From Neorhizobium alkalisoli (lineage in GTDB: Bacteria; Pseudomonadota; Alphaproteobacteria; Rhizobiales; Rhizobiaceae), in contig NZ_VIWP01000006.1 in NCBI RefSeq assembly GCF_007829835.1, positions 248,001 to 312,000 on the forward strand: a stretch of 64,000 bases of DNA. The letters run 5' to 3'. Shown here piece after piece: positions 28,553 to 36,923 of this stretch. Each line of letters opens with the position of its first letter. Position 1 is the stretch's first letter. The position numbers and the translations under genes are program-made. The notes under the pieces were generated by a model. It did no database searches. It had not been told where the DNA came from and saw nothing but the letters and a program-made list of their open reading frames with translations.

Positions 28553-28714
28553 TAGTTTTGTTCTATCGCGTAACGGAAAGGGCGTATTGACGCTCATCCA
28601 GTTCATGCGAAGCTTCAAACATTCGCCGGCGAAGGAGGTCGCTGACGGATGAAAATGGCCAATGGCGGTGAGGCGCCTTCTCTACCCGAGAAAAGTTGGC
28701 CGGGAGGAGACAGC

Positions 28715-29194
28715 ATGAATATCCGCGTTTCCGCCGGCGATGTCGCCGAGCGGTCGATCGGCATTATCCGCAGCCTGAAGCATCTGGAAGGGCCGATGCT
28801 GCCCATCCTGCACGCGATCCAGGCCGAGTTCGGTTATGTGCCGGAAGATGTGAAGCCGATCATTGCCAGCGAGCTCAACCTGTCGCGCGCCGAAGTGCAT
28901 GGCGTCGTGACCTTTTACCACGAATTCCGCGATCATCCGGCCGGGCGGCACGTGCTGAAACTCTGCGGCTCCGAAGCCTGTCAGTCGATGGGTGGCGACC
29001 GGGTTGCCGACCGCGTGCGAGAGATACTCGGTATCGATTTCCACCAGACGACGCTGGATGGCGCGGTGACGCTGGAGCCGGTCTATTGTCTCGGCCTCTG
29101 TGCCTGTGCGCCGGCCGCCATGCTCGATGACGAGGTGTTTGGTCGTGTCGATGAGCTCTGTATTTCCGAAATTGCTGCGGAGGTCCGTCGATGA
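28715..29194 (+). CDS. fdsG: NAD-dependent formate dehydrogenase gamma subunit
   Basis: NuoE-like [2Fe-2S] subunit of the soluble molybdenum formate dehydrogenase FdsABG(D). The 159-residue protein has four cysteines C84, C89, C125 and C129 (LCGSEACQSMG and YCLGLCACAPA), the thioredoxin-like ferredoxin arrangement. It probably stabilises and accepts electrons from the FMN unit FdsB. ATG 28715 follows GGGAGGAG at a good distance; an upstream in-frame ATG at 28649 gives a non-conserved leader. Its stop overlaps the fdsB start (ATGA). Confidence 0.94.
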   Translation: MNIRVSAGDVAERSIGIIRSLKHLEGPMLPILHAIQAEFGYVPEDVKPIIASELNLSRAEVHGVVTFYHEFRDHPAGRHVLKLCGSEACQSMGGDRVADRVREILGIDFHQTTLDGAVTLEPVYCLGLCACAPAAMLDDEVFGRVDELCISEIAAEVRR

Positions 29195-30747
29195 CGATCA
29201 GGATCTTCGTACCGCGTGATGCGGCCGCTCTTGCGCTTGGCGCCGAGAAGGTGGCGCAGGCGATTGCCCGTGAAATCGAAACGCGCGGGCTCGACGCAAA
29301 AATCATCCGCAACGGTTCGCGTGGCATGGTCTGGCTGGAGCCACTGGTCGAGGTCGAGACGGATCGCGGGCGGATCGCCTATGGTCCGGTCAAATCGGGC
29401 GATGTCGCCGGCCTGTTCGACGGCGGGCTGGCAACTGGCGGGGATCACCCGCTCTGTCTTGGGCCGACGGAGGAGATTGCCTTCCTCAGTCGGCAGACAC
29501 GGCTGACCTTTGCGCGCTGCGGCATTATCGATCCGCTGTCGGTGGAGGATTATCGTGCCCATGGCGGGCTTGTGGGGCTTGAAAAGGCGGTCGCCATGGC
29601 GCCAGCCGAGATCGTCGCGCAGGTCACCGAAAGCGGGTTGCGCGGCCGCGGCGGCGCGGGCTTTCCGACCGGCATCAAGTGGAAGACGGTCATGGAGGCG
29701 GCCGGGCCTCAAAAGTATATCGTCTGCAATGCCGACGAGGGTGACAGCGCCACATTCGCCGACCGGATGATCATGGAAGGTGATCCCTTCGTGCTGATCG
29801 AGGGCATGGCGATTGCCGGTGTCGCGACGGGTGCGACCAAGGGTTATGTCTATATCCGCTCGGAATATCCGCATGCGATCGCGACGATGACTGAAGCCGT
29901 GAAGATCGCCACCAAGACAGGCATGATCGGCGCGTCGGTGATGGGTTCCGCGTATCGGTTCGACATGGAAATCCGCTCCGGCGCCGGCGCCTATGTCTGC
30001 GGCGAGGAGACCTCGCTTCTGAATTCGCTGGAAGGCAAGCGCGGCATCGTGCGTGCCAAGCCGCCTCTGCCGGCGCTGCAAGGTTTTCTGGGCCGGCCGA
30101 CGGTGGTCAACAATGTCATCTCGCTTGCCTCGGTGCCGGTCATCATGGATCGAGGGGCTGCGTTCTACAAGGATTTCGGCATGGGTCGCTCGCGCGGCAC
30201 CATCCCGATCCAGATCGCCGGCAATGTAAAACATGGCGGCCTGTTCGAGACGGCGTTCGGCCTGACGCTCGGTGAGATCGTCGACCAGATCGGCGGCGGC
30301 ACGGCAACGGGCAGGCCGGTCAAGGCGGTGCAGGTGGGCGGGCCGCTCGGCGCCTATTTTCCGCGGGCGTTGTTCGATACGCCTTTCGATTACGAGGCCT
30401 TCGCAGCGAAGGACGGGCTGATCGGCCATGCCGGCATCACCGTTTTCGACGATAGCGCCGACATGCTGAAACAGGCACGTTTCGCCATGGAATTCTGTGC
30501 CATCGAAAGCTGCGGCAAGTGCACACCTTGCCGCATCGGCTCAACCCGCGGCGTCGAGACGGCCGACAAGATTGCGCGGGGTATCGAGCCGGAAAAGAAC
30601 CGGGCGCTGCTGGCTGATCTCTGCAACACGATGAAATTCGGGTCGCTCTGTGCATTGGGTGGGTTCACACCATACCCCGTGATGAGTGCGATGACGCATT
30701 TCCCGGAGGATTTTTCGCCGGCACCGATGGTGGAGGCTGCGGAATGA
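29191..30747 (+). CDS. fdsB: NAD-dependent formate dehydrogenase beta subunit
   Basis: Diaphorase subunit that transfers electrons from the FdsA iron-sulfur chain through FMN to NAD+. The 518-residue protein fuses an N-terminal thioredoxin-like segment (about 1-100) to a NuoF-like domain. It shows the FMN/NADH glycine-rich GRGGAGFPTGIKWK from about 152, the CNADEGDSATFADR motif, EETSLLNSLEGKRG, and the [4Fe-4S] motif ESCGKCTPCRIG near 440-450. Coupled to fdsG by a 4-base overlap. Between it and fdsA is a 131-bp repeat element instead of the usual tight junction. Confidence 0.96.
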   Translation: MTIRIFVPRDAAALALGAEKVAQAIAREIETRGLDAKIIRNGSRGMVWLEPLVEVETDRGRIAYGPVKSGDVAGLFDGGLATGGDHPLCLGPTEEIAFLSRQTRLTFARCGIIDPLSVEDYRAHGGLVGLEKAVAMAPAEIVAQVTESGLRGRGGAGFPTGIKWKTVMEAAGPQKYIVCNADEGDSATFADRMIMEGDPFVLIEGMAIAGVATGATKGYVYIRSEYPHAIATMTEAVKIATKTGMIGASVMGSAYRFDMEIRSGAGAYVCGEETSLLNSLEGKRGIVRAKPPLPALQGFLGRPTVVNNVISLASVPVIMDRGAAFYKDFGMGRSRGTIPIQIAGNVKHGGLFETAFGLTLGEIVDQIGGGTATGRPVKAVQVGGPLGAYFPRALFDTPFDYEAFAAKDGLIGHAGITVFDDSADMLKQARFAMEFCAIESCGKCTPCRIGSTRGVETADKIARGIEPEKNRALLADLCNTMKFGSLCALGGFTPYPVMSAMTHFPEDFSPAPMVEAAE

Positions 30748-30766
30748 TGAGTCTGCATCGTGCATT

Positions 30767-30897
30767 GCCCCTCACCCTAGCCCTCTCCCCGCATGCGGGG
30801 AGAGGGGACGTGGCCCGCTTGGGGCGGGGAGGGAGCAGCATATGTCCTTCTCCCCGTTGGGACGGGGAGAAGGTGCCCGGCAGGGCGGATGAGGGGC
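30767..30897. repeat. Rhizobial palindromic intergenic repeat, copy 1 (inside the fds operon)
   Basis: Bounded by GCCCCTCACCCTA on the left and GGATGAGGGGC on the right (imperfect inverted ends). It contains two hairpins: CTCTCCCCGCATGCGGGGAG and a second one, CCTTCTCCCC...GGGGAGAAGG (30846-30873). A second copy of the same architecture occurs at 60458-60594. The element lies wholly between fdsB and fdsA. The layout is that of a RIME/REP-like non-autonomous repeat. Confidence 0.88.
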
Positions 30898-30939
30898 GAA
30901 AGCCATCCTCGAAGATCAAATCTACTGAAGGAGCGATCC

Positions 30940-33819
30940 ATGTCCCTCGTTCATGAAATCGACTACGGCACCCCCGCATCCCGGTCCGAAAAACAGGTGA
31001 CGCTCACCATCGACGGTCGCGCCATCACCGTTCCCGAAGGCACGTCGATCATGCGGGCCTCGATGGAGGCTGGCATTCAGGTGCCAAAGCTCTGCGCCAC
31101 GGACATGGTGGATGCCTTCGGTTCCTGCCGGCTCTGTCTCGTGGAGATCGAGGGCCGCAACGGTACGCCGGCCTCATGTACAACGCCGGTTGCGCCGAAC
31201 ATGGTTGTGCATACCCAGACCGGTCGGCTGAAGGACATTCGCAAGGGGGTTATGGAGCTTTATATCTCCGACCACCCGCTCGACTGTCTCACCTGCGCCG
31301 CCAATGGGGACTGCGAATTGCAGGATATGGCAGGTGCGGTCGGTCTTCGCGATGTGCGTTACGGTTATGAGGGCGACAATCACGTCAGGGCGCGCAACAG
31401 TGGTGAGATCAACGCCAAATGGATGCCGAAGGACGAGAGCAATCCTTATTTCACCTATGATCCTTCGAAGTGCATCGTTTGCTCCCGCTGCGTGCGGGCC
31501 TGTGAGGAAGTGCAGGGCACGTTTGCGCTGACAATCGAAGGGCGTGGTTTCGGGTCTCGCGTTTCCCCCGGTGCGCACGAACATTTTCTCGATTCCGAAT
31601 GCGTCTCCTGCGGCGCCTGCGTTCAGGCCTGCCCGACGGCGACGCTGACCGAAAAATCAGTGATCGCGATCGGCCAGCCGGAACATTCGGCCGTGACGAC
31701 CTGCGCCTATTGCGGTGTCGGCTGCTCGTTCAAGGCGGAGATGCGCGGCGAGGAACTGGTGCGCATGGTGCCTTGGAAGGACGGCCAGGCAAACCGCGGC
31801 CATTCCTGCGTCAAGGGCCGGTTTGCCTATGGTTATGCCAGCCACAAGGACCGCATCCTCAACCCGATGATACGTGAAAAGATTTCCGATCCATGGCGCG
31901 AGGTGACATGGGAGGAGGCCTTCGCCCATGTCGCTTCGGAATTCCGGCGCATCCAGTACCAGTATGGGCGGGAATCGATCGGTGGCATCACCTCGTCGCG
32001 CTGCACCAATGAAGAGACGTTTCTGGTGCAGAAACTGATCCGCTCCGGCTTCGGCAACAACAATGTCGATACCTGCGCCCGCGTCTGTCATTCGCCGACC
32101 GGCTACGGGCTCGGTCAGGCCTTTGGCACGTCCGCCGGCACGCAGAATTTTGACAGTGTCGAGCATACCGATGTGGTCATCGTCATCGGTGCCAATCCGA
32201 CGGATGGCCATCCCGTCTTCGGGTCGCGGCTGAAGAAGCGGCTGCGCAAGGGCGCAAAGCTGATCGTCATCGATCCGCGCCGCACCGATCTCGTGAAATC
32301 GCCGCATATCGAGGCGGCCTATCACCTGCCGCTGCTGCCCGGCACCAATGTGGCGATGATGACGGCGCTGGCGCATGTCATCGTCACGGAAGGCCTGTTC
32401 GACGAAAAGTTCATTCGCGAACGCTGCGACTGGTCGGAATTCGAGGACTGGGCGGCTTTCGTTTCGGAGGAGGCGCATAGCCCGGAAGCGGTGGAGAAGT
32501 TTACCGGCGTGCCGGCGGATCTGGTGCGCGGTGCCGCCCGGCTGTTTGCGACCGGCGGCAATGGCGCGATCTATTACGGGCTTGGCGTGACCGAACACAG
32601 CCAGGGTTCGACGACCGTGATGGCGATTGCCAATCTCGCCATGGTCACCGGCAATATCGGTCGGCCCGGCGTCGGCGTGAACCCGCTGCGCGGCCAGAAC
32701 AATGTCCAGGGTTCCTGCGACATGGGGTCCTTCCCGCACGAACTGCCGGGTTATCGCCACGTCTCCGACGATGCGACCCGCGATACGTTCGAAAAACTCT
32801 GGGGCGTGACGCTCAGCAACGAACCGGGCCTGCGCATTCCCAACATGCTGGATGCGGCGGTCGAAGGCACGTTCCGCGGCATTTATATCCAGGGCGAGGA
32901 CATTTTGCAGTCCGACCCGGATACCAAGCATGTCTCGGCTGGTCTTGCCGCCATGGAATGTGTCGTGGTCCACGACCTCTTCCTCAACGAGACGGCCAAT
33001 TACGCGCATGTCTTCCTGCCCGGTTCGACCTTCCTTGAGAAGGACGGGACCTTCACCAATGCCGAGCGCCGCATCAACCGTGTCCGCAAGGTGATGAGCC
33101 CGAAGAACGGTTATGCCGACTGGGAAGTGACCCAGAAGCTGGCCCAAGGCATGGGGCTTTCCTGGAACTATACGCATCCGTCGCAGATCATGGACGAGAT
33201 TGCCGCGACGACGCCGAGTTTCGCGCTCGTCTCCTATGATTATCTCGAAAAGATGGGCTCGGTTCAGTGGCCTTGCAACGAGGCGCATCCGGAAGGGTCG
33301 CCGATCATGCATGTGGACGGCTTTGTCCGCGGCAAAGGAAAATTCATCCGCACCGAATATGTGGCGACGGACGAACGCACCGGCCCGCGTTTCCCGCTGC
33401 TGCTGACGACCGGCCGCATCCTTTCCCAGTACAATGTCGGCGCGCAGACGCGGCGCACCGAGAATGTCGCCTGGCATGCGGAGGACCGGCTCGAAATCCA
33501 TCCGCACGATGCCGAACAGCGCGGCATCAGGGATGGGGACTGGATCAAGCTTGCCAGCCGTTCGGGGGATACGACGCTGCGGTCGCTGATCACCGATCGT
33601 GTGGCGCCGGGCGTCGTCTATACGACCTTCCACCACCCGGACACTCAGGCGAATGTGATCACCACGGACTTTTCCGACTGGGCGACGAATTGTCCCGAGT
33701 ATAAAGTTACCGCAGTTCAGGTTTCGCCGTCGAATGGCCCGACCGGTTGGCAGCAGGATTACGACGAGCTATCGCGTCGCTCCCGCCGCATTGCCGGCAA
33801 GCTGGAGGCTGCGGAATGA
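30940..33819 (+). CDS. fdsA: NAD-dependent formate dehydrogenase alpha (molybdenum catalytic) subunit
   Basis: Catalytic subunit oxidising formate to CO2 at a bis-MGD molybdenum centre. The 959-residue protein has a NuoG-like N-terminus: a [2Fe-2S] site (C52, C63, C66, C80), a His-Cys3 [4Fe-4S] site (H112, C116, C119, C125), two ferredoxin-type clusters (C178, C181, C184, C188 and C221, C224, C227, C231). The molybdopterin domain follows with another [4Fe-4S] site (C255, C258, C262, C290). The Mo ligand is cysteine C383 in ARVCHSP, not selenocysteine, next to H384. ATG 30940 follows GAAGGAG. Open frame upstream to 30793 runs through the repeat and is not used. Confidence 0.97.
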   Translation: MSLVHEIDYGTPASRSEKQVTLTIDGRAITVPEGTSIMRASMEAGIQVPKLCATDMVDAFGSCRLCLVEIEGRNGTPASCTTPVAPNMVVHTQTGRLKDIRKGVMELYISDHPLDCLTCAANGDCELQDMAGAVGLRDVRYGYEGDNHVRARNSGEINAKWMPKDESNPYFTYDPSKCIVCSRCVRACEEVQGTFALTIEGRGFGSRVSPGAHEHFLDSECVSCGACVQACPTATLTEKSVIAIGQPEHSAVTTCAYCGVGCSFKAEMRGEELVRMVPWKDGQANRGHSCVKGRFAYGYASHKDRILNPMIREKISDPWREVTWEEAFAHVASEFRRIQYQYGRESIGGITSSRCTNEETFLVQKLIRSGFGNNNVDTCARVCHSPTGYGLGQAFGTSAGTQNFDSVEHTDVVIVIGANPTDGHPVFGSRLKKRLRKGAKLIVIDPRRTDLVKSPHIEAAYHLPLLPGTNVAMMTALAHVIVTEGLFDEKFIRERCDWSEFEDWAAFVSEEAHSPEAVEKFTGVPADLVRGAARLFATGGNGAIYYGLGVTEHSQGSTTVMAIANLAMVTGNIGRPGVGVNPLRGQNNVQGSCDMGSFPHELPGYRHVSDDATRDTFEKLWGVTLSNEPGLRIPNMLDAAVEGTFRGIYIQGEDILQSDPDTKHVSAGLAAMECVVVHDLFLNETANYAHVFLPGSTFLEKDGTFTNAERRINRVRKVMSPKNGYADWEVTQKLAQGMGLSWNYTHPSQIMDEIAATTPSFALVSYDYLEKMGSVQWPCNEAHPEGSPIMHVDGFVRGKGKFIRTEYVATDERTGPRFPLLLTTGRILSQYNVGAQTRRTENVAWHAEDRLEIHPHDAEQRGIRDGDWIKLASRSGDTTLRSLITDRVAPGVVYTTFHHPDTQANVITTDFSDWATNCPEYKVTAVQVSPSNGPTGWQQDYDELSRRSRRIAGKLEAAE

Positions 33820-33844
33820 TAAAGATATTGCGGACCGATCCTTC

Positions 33845-34672
33845 ATGAATTCCATCAAGACAACCGCCTCAGCTTCCGAAATCATCCGCCGCAATGGCGT
33901 GGTCCGTGCGGGCACGCGTATGGTGCCCGAGGAAGTGCCGATTGCCTTTTCCTATGGTGGCTCCAGCCATGCCGTGATGATGGGGACGCCTGCCGACCTT
34001 GAGGATTTTGCCACCGGCTTCAGCCTCACCGAAGGTCTCATTACCTCCATGGCTGAGATCGAGGCGATCGAGGTCCTGCAGGAAGGCGATGGGCTCGATG
34101 TGCAGGTAACGCTGGCCGAGGACAAGGAAGATGCTCTTCGCGCCCGGCGCCGGCATATGGCGGGGCCGGTCGGATGTGGCCTTTGCGGCATCGAGTCGAT
34201 CGAGCAGGCGATGCGGCCGGTGCCGGATGTGTCCGGTGTCGAGATCGTGCTTTCGGCGGCGGAGATTTCTGAAGCCAGCAATGCCCTCAACAGCGCCCAG
34301 CCGCTGCATGCGGAAACCCGCGCCGTGCATGGAGCCGGTTTCTTTATCCCCGGCGAAGGCCTGATTGCCGTGCGCGAAGATGTCGGGCGTCACAATGCGC
34401 TCGACAAGCTTGCCGGCGCGGTGATCCGCTCCGGGCGAAAGGGTCGCGAGGGCGTGGTCGTGGTCACGAGCCGCATCTCTGTCGAGATGGTGCAGAAGGC
34501 CGCGATCCTCGGAAGCCCGATGCTGATTGCCATTTCCGCACCCACCGCGCTTGCCATCCGTACGGCCGAGGCGGCCGGCATGACACTGGTAGCACTTTCG
34601 CGTGGCGAGGATTTCGAGGTCTTTACCCATGCCAGCCGGATCAGGATGGAGACGGTCGCCGATGTCGCATGA
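33845..34672 (+). CDS. fdhD: Formate dehydrogenase sulfurtransferase/accessory protein FdhD (FdsC)
   Basis: Chaperone that passes sulfur to the molybdenum cofactor so that formate dehydrogenase becomes active. The 275-residue product carries the redox motif GCGLCG (C111, C114), the FATGFSLTEGLI block, and the C-terminal VREDVGRHNALDKLAGA and VVTSRISVEMVQKAA motifs typical of FdhD. ATG 33845 lies 26 bases after the fdsA stop; in-frame codons upstream overlap fdsA and are not conserved. Its last codons overlap the fdsD start. Confidence 0.95.
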   Translation: MNSIKTTASASEIIRRNGVVRAGTRMVPEEVPIAFSYGGSSHAVMMGTPADLEDFATGFSLTEGLITSMAEIEAIEVLQEGDGLDVQVTLAEDKEDALRARRRHMAGPVGCGLCGIESIEQAMRPVPDVSGVEIVLSAAEISEASNALNSAQPLHAETRAVHGAGFFIPGEGLIAVREDVGRHNALDKLAGAVIRSGRKGREGVVVVTSRISVEMVQKAAILGSPMLIAISAPTALAIRTAEAAGMTLVALSRGEDFEVFTHASRIRMETVADVA

Positions 34673-34952
34673 TCTGATGGAAGACCAGGCCCATGACCCC
34701 GCCACGCTTGTTCGTGACAAGCTGGTGCGGATGGCCAACCAGATCGCCACGTTCTTCCTTTCGCAGCCGGAAGATGTGCGTGTTCAGGGCGTTGCCACAC
34801 ATATCAACAAGTTTTGGGAGCAGCGCATGCGGCGCCAGCTTTTCGAGCATATCGACACGGGTGGCGATGGGTTATTGCCGCTGGTGATCGATGCGTCGAA
34901 GCTGATCCGCCGGCCGGAAGCCGTTGGCTCGGTGCCGCCTCCATCCCAATAG
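34662..34952 (+). CDS. fdsD: Formate dehydrogenase delta subunit
   Basis: A 96-residue small protein of the FdsD family. The conserved core DKLVRMANQIATFF, then THINKFWEQRMRRQLFEHI, is characteristic. FdsD is needed for active Fds enzyme in studied bacteria and may bind the alpha subunit or act with FdhD in maturation. ATG 34662 overlaps the end of fdhD by 11 bases, which indicates translational coupling. It completes the order fdsG-B-A-C(fdhD)-D. Confidence 0.9.
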   Translation: MSHDLMEDQAHDPATLVRDKLVRMANQIATFFLSQPEDVRVQGVATHINKFWEQRMRRQLFEHIDTGGDGLLPLVIDASKLIRRPEAVGSVPPPSQ

Positions 34953-35036
34953 ACGATCGCATGGGGCGATGCGGTCGGGAGGAGAGGACCGGACGCATCG
35001 CTTGAACAAGGCCATTTTCCAGAGGGAGGGATACAT

Positions 35037-36692
35037 ATGGCGACTTTAGTGGCGGGCGAGGGGCCCGCGGGGAATGCCGGTCTTCTGGACCGTGAACGCA
35101 TTATTGCAAAACCGGGTTTTAACCGCTGGCTCGTGCCGCCGGCAGCGCTCGCCATCCATCTGTGCATCGGCATGGCCTATGGTTTCAGCGTTTTCTGGCT
35201 GCCGCTGTCCAAGGCGATTTCGGGTACGCCCGATCCGTCCTGCGCCGGCCTCAATCTTGCTTCGGCTCTGTTCACCACCAGCTGCAACTGGCGCGTTGCC
35301 GATCTCGGCTGGATCTATACCCTGTTCTTCGTTCTGCTCGGTTGCTCGGCAGCCATCTGGGGCGGCTGGCTGGAGCGGGTTGGTCCGCGCAAGGCTGGCT
35401 TCGTTTCGGCCTGCTGCTGGTGCGGCGGCATTCTCGTTGCCGCCATCGGCGTCATGACCCATCAGCTGTGGCTGATGTGGATCGGTGCTGGCGTGATCGG
35501 CGGCGTCGGCCTCGGTCTCGGCTATATCTCGCCGGTCTCGACGCTGATCAAATGGTTCCCCGACCGTCGCGGCATGGCGACCGGCATGGCGATCATGGGA
35601 TTTGGCGGCGGCGCGATGATCGGTGCACCGCTTGCCAACCTTCTGATGAACACGTTCAAGACCGATACCTCGGTCGGCGTCTGGCAGACTTTCGTCTGCA
35701 TGGCCGTCATCTATTTCTGCTTCATGATGGGCGGCGCCTTCGGGTATCGCATCCCGCCGGCCGGCTGGCGTCCAGAAGGCTGGACACCGCCTGTGGCGAA
35801 GTCGACGATGATTACACATCGCCACGTGCATCTGCGTGATGCGCACAAGACGCCGCAGTTCTGGCTGATCTGGGCCGTGCTGTGCCTCAACGTCTCGGCC
35901 GGTATCGGCGTGCTCGGCATGGCCTCGCCGATGCTGCAGGAAATCTTTGCCGGCTCACTGATCGGCCAGCCGGGCGTCGGTTTCGCGCAGCTGGATGCAA
36001 GCCAGAAGGCGCAGATCGCGACGATCGCTGCAGGCTTTGCCGGTCTTCTGTCGCTGTTCAATATCGGCGGGCGCTTCTTCTGGGCGTCGCTCTCCGACAA
36101 GATCGGCCGCAAGAACACCTATTACTGCTTCTTCGTGCTCGGCATCATCCTTTATGCATTGGCACCGACCTTTGCCGATATGGGCAGCAAGGCCCTCTTC
36201 GTGCTGGCCTTCGGCATCATCCTGTCCATGTATGGTGGTGGTTTCGCGACCATTCCGGCCTATCTGGCGGATATTTTCGGGACGCAGTTCGTCGGCGCCA
36301 TCCACGGACGGTTGCTGACGGCCTGGGCGACGGCCGGTATCGTTGGTCCGGTCGTGGTCAACTATATCCGCGAGGCACAGATCGCGGCCGGTGTGGCGCC
36401 GGGACCGGCGCTCTATACCGGCACGATGTATATTCTGGCCGGCATGCTGGTGTTGGGTCTCATCGCCAATTCGCTGGTGCGGCCGCTTTCGGACAAATGG
36501 TTCATGTCGGATGCGGAAGTGGCTTCGCTGCAGGCAAAGACCGCTGCCGCCAATGCCGGCCCGACCGGCTCCTTCGGCATCGGTACCGGTGGTTTCGATG
36601 CCAAGGCGGCCCTTGCCTGGGCGGTCGTCGGTATTCCGCTTCTCTGGGGTGTGTGGGTGACTTTGAAGAGCAGTTTTGTGCTGTTCGGCTAA
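35037..36692 (+). CDS. MFS transporter of the oxalate/formate antiporter (OFA) family
   Basis: A 551-residue inner-membrane carrier with about twelve membrane segments. The N-terminal PPAALAIHLCIGMAYGFSVF, then GWIYTLFFVLLGCSAAIWGG, WFPDRRGMATGMAIMGFGGG, and the second-half NIGGRFFWASLSDKIGRKN are hallmarks of the OxlT-like OFA family. It carries an extra periplasmic loop near 65-85 and a longer C-terminal tail than OxlT (about 420 residues). AGGGAGGG precedes ATG 35037. It lies 84 bases after fdsD in the same direction, so formate (or another carboxylate such as oxalate) is a plausible substrate. A closing hairpin follows. No oxalyl-CoA decarboxylase or formyl-CoA transferase is nearby. Confidence 0.88.
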   Translation: MATLVAGEGPAGNAGLLDRERIIAKPGFNRWLVPPAALAIHLCIGMAYGFSVFWLPLSKAISGTPDPSCAGLNLASALFTTSCNWRVADLGWIYTLFFVLLGCSAAIWGGWLERVGPRKAGFVSACCWCGGILVAAIGVMTHQLWLMWIGAGVIGGVGLGLGYISPVSTLIKWFPDRRGMATGMAIMGFGGGAMIGAPLANLLMNTFKTDTSVGVWQTFVCMAVIYFCFMMGGAFGYRIPPAGWRPEGWTPPVAKSTMITHRHVHLRDAHKTPQFWLIWAVLCLNVSAGIGVLGMASPMLQEIFAGSLIGQPGVGFAQLDASQKAQIATIAAGFAGLLSLFNIGGRFFWASLSDKIGRKNTYYCFFVLGIILYALAPTFADMGSKALFVLAFGIILSMYGGGFATIPAYLADIFGTQFVGAIHGRLLTAWATAGIVGPVVVNYIREAQIAAGVAPGPALYTGTMYILAGMLVLGLIANSLVRPLSDKWFMSDAEVASLQAKTAAANAGPTGSFGIGTGGFDAKAALAWAVVGIPLLWGVWVTLKSSFVLFG

Positions 36693-36712
36693 GATCCCGT
36701 GATCAAGACCTT

Positions 36713-36745
36713 GAAAGGCGGCGCAAGCCGCCTTTCTCTTTGTGA
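36713..36745 (+). terminator. Terminator after the fds/OFA genes
   Basis: A perfect 10-bp stem (36713-36722 with 36727-36736) with loop GCAA, followed by TCTTTGTG. It begins 20 bases after the transporter stop and ends the formate gene block. Confidence 0.85.
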
Positions 36746-36923
36746 CTTCAATTTCACAAAAACGGAGGCATCTCCGATTGACGAAAACCGTTTGCGGGCT
36801 AGATTAGCATCCGGAGCCCATGGCGCCCTTCCTGCGACGCCCGACACGCGCCCGCGTGTTTCTACCTTCGCTCCTTATGACAATATCGACGTCTTCAAAT
36901 CTTTGCGCAGATGGGAGTTTTCC

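Noticed and set aside
28587-28600. TTGACGCTCATCCA upstream of fdsG as an FNR/FixK box
   Set aside because: Two mismatches in the conserved half-sites and no fitting -10 element. Too weak to claim oxygen control of the formate genes.
30793-30939. N-terminal extension of FdsA to an upstream ATG
   Set aside because: The extension is the translated repeat element; ATG 30940 has GAAGGAG at the right distance and begins the conserved protein.
32050-32100. Selenocysteine in the formate dehydrogenase alpha subunit
   Set aside because: The molybdenum ligand codon is TGT (cysteine C383) and no in-frame TGA occurs in the gene.
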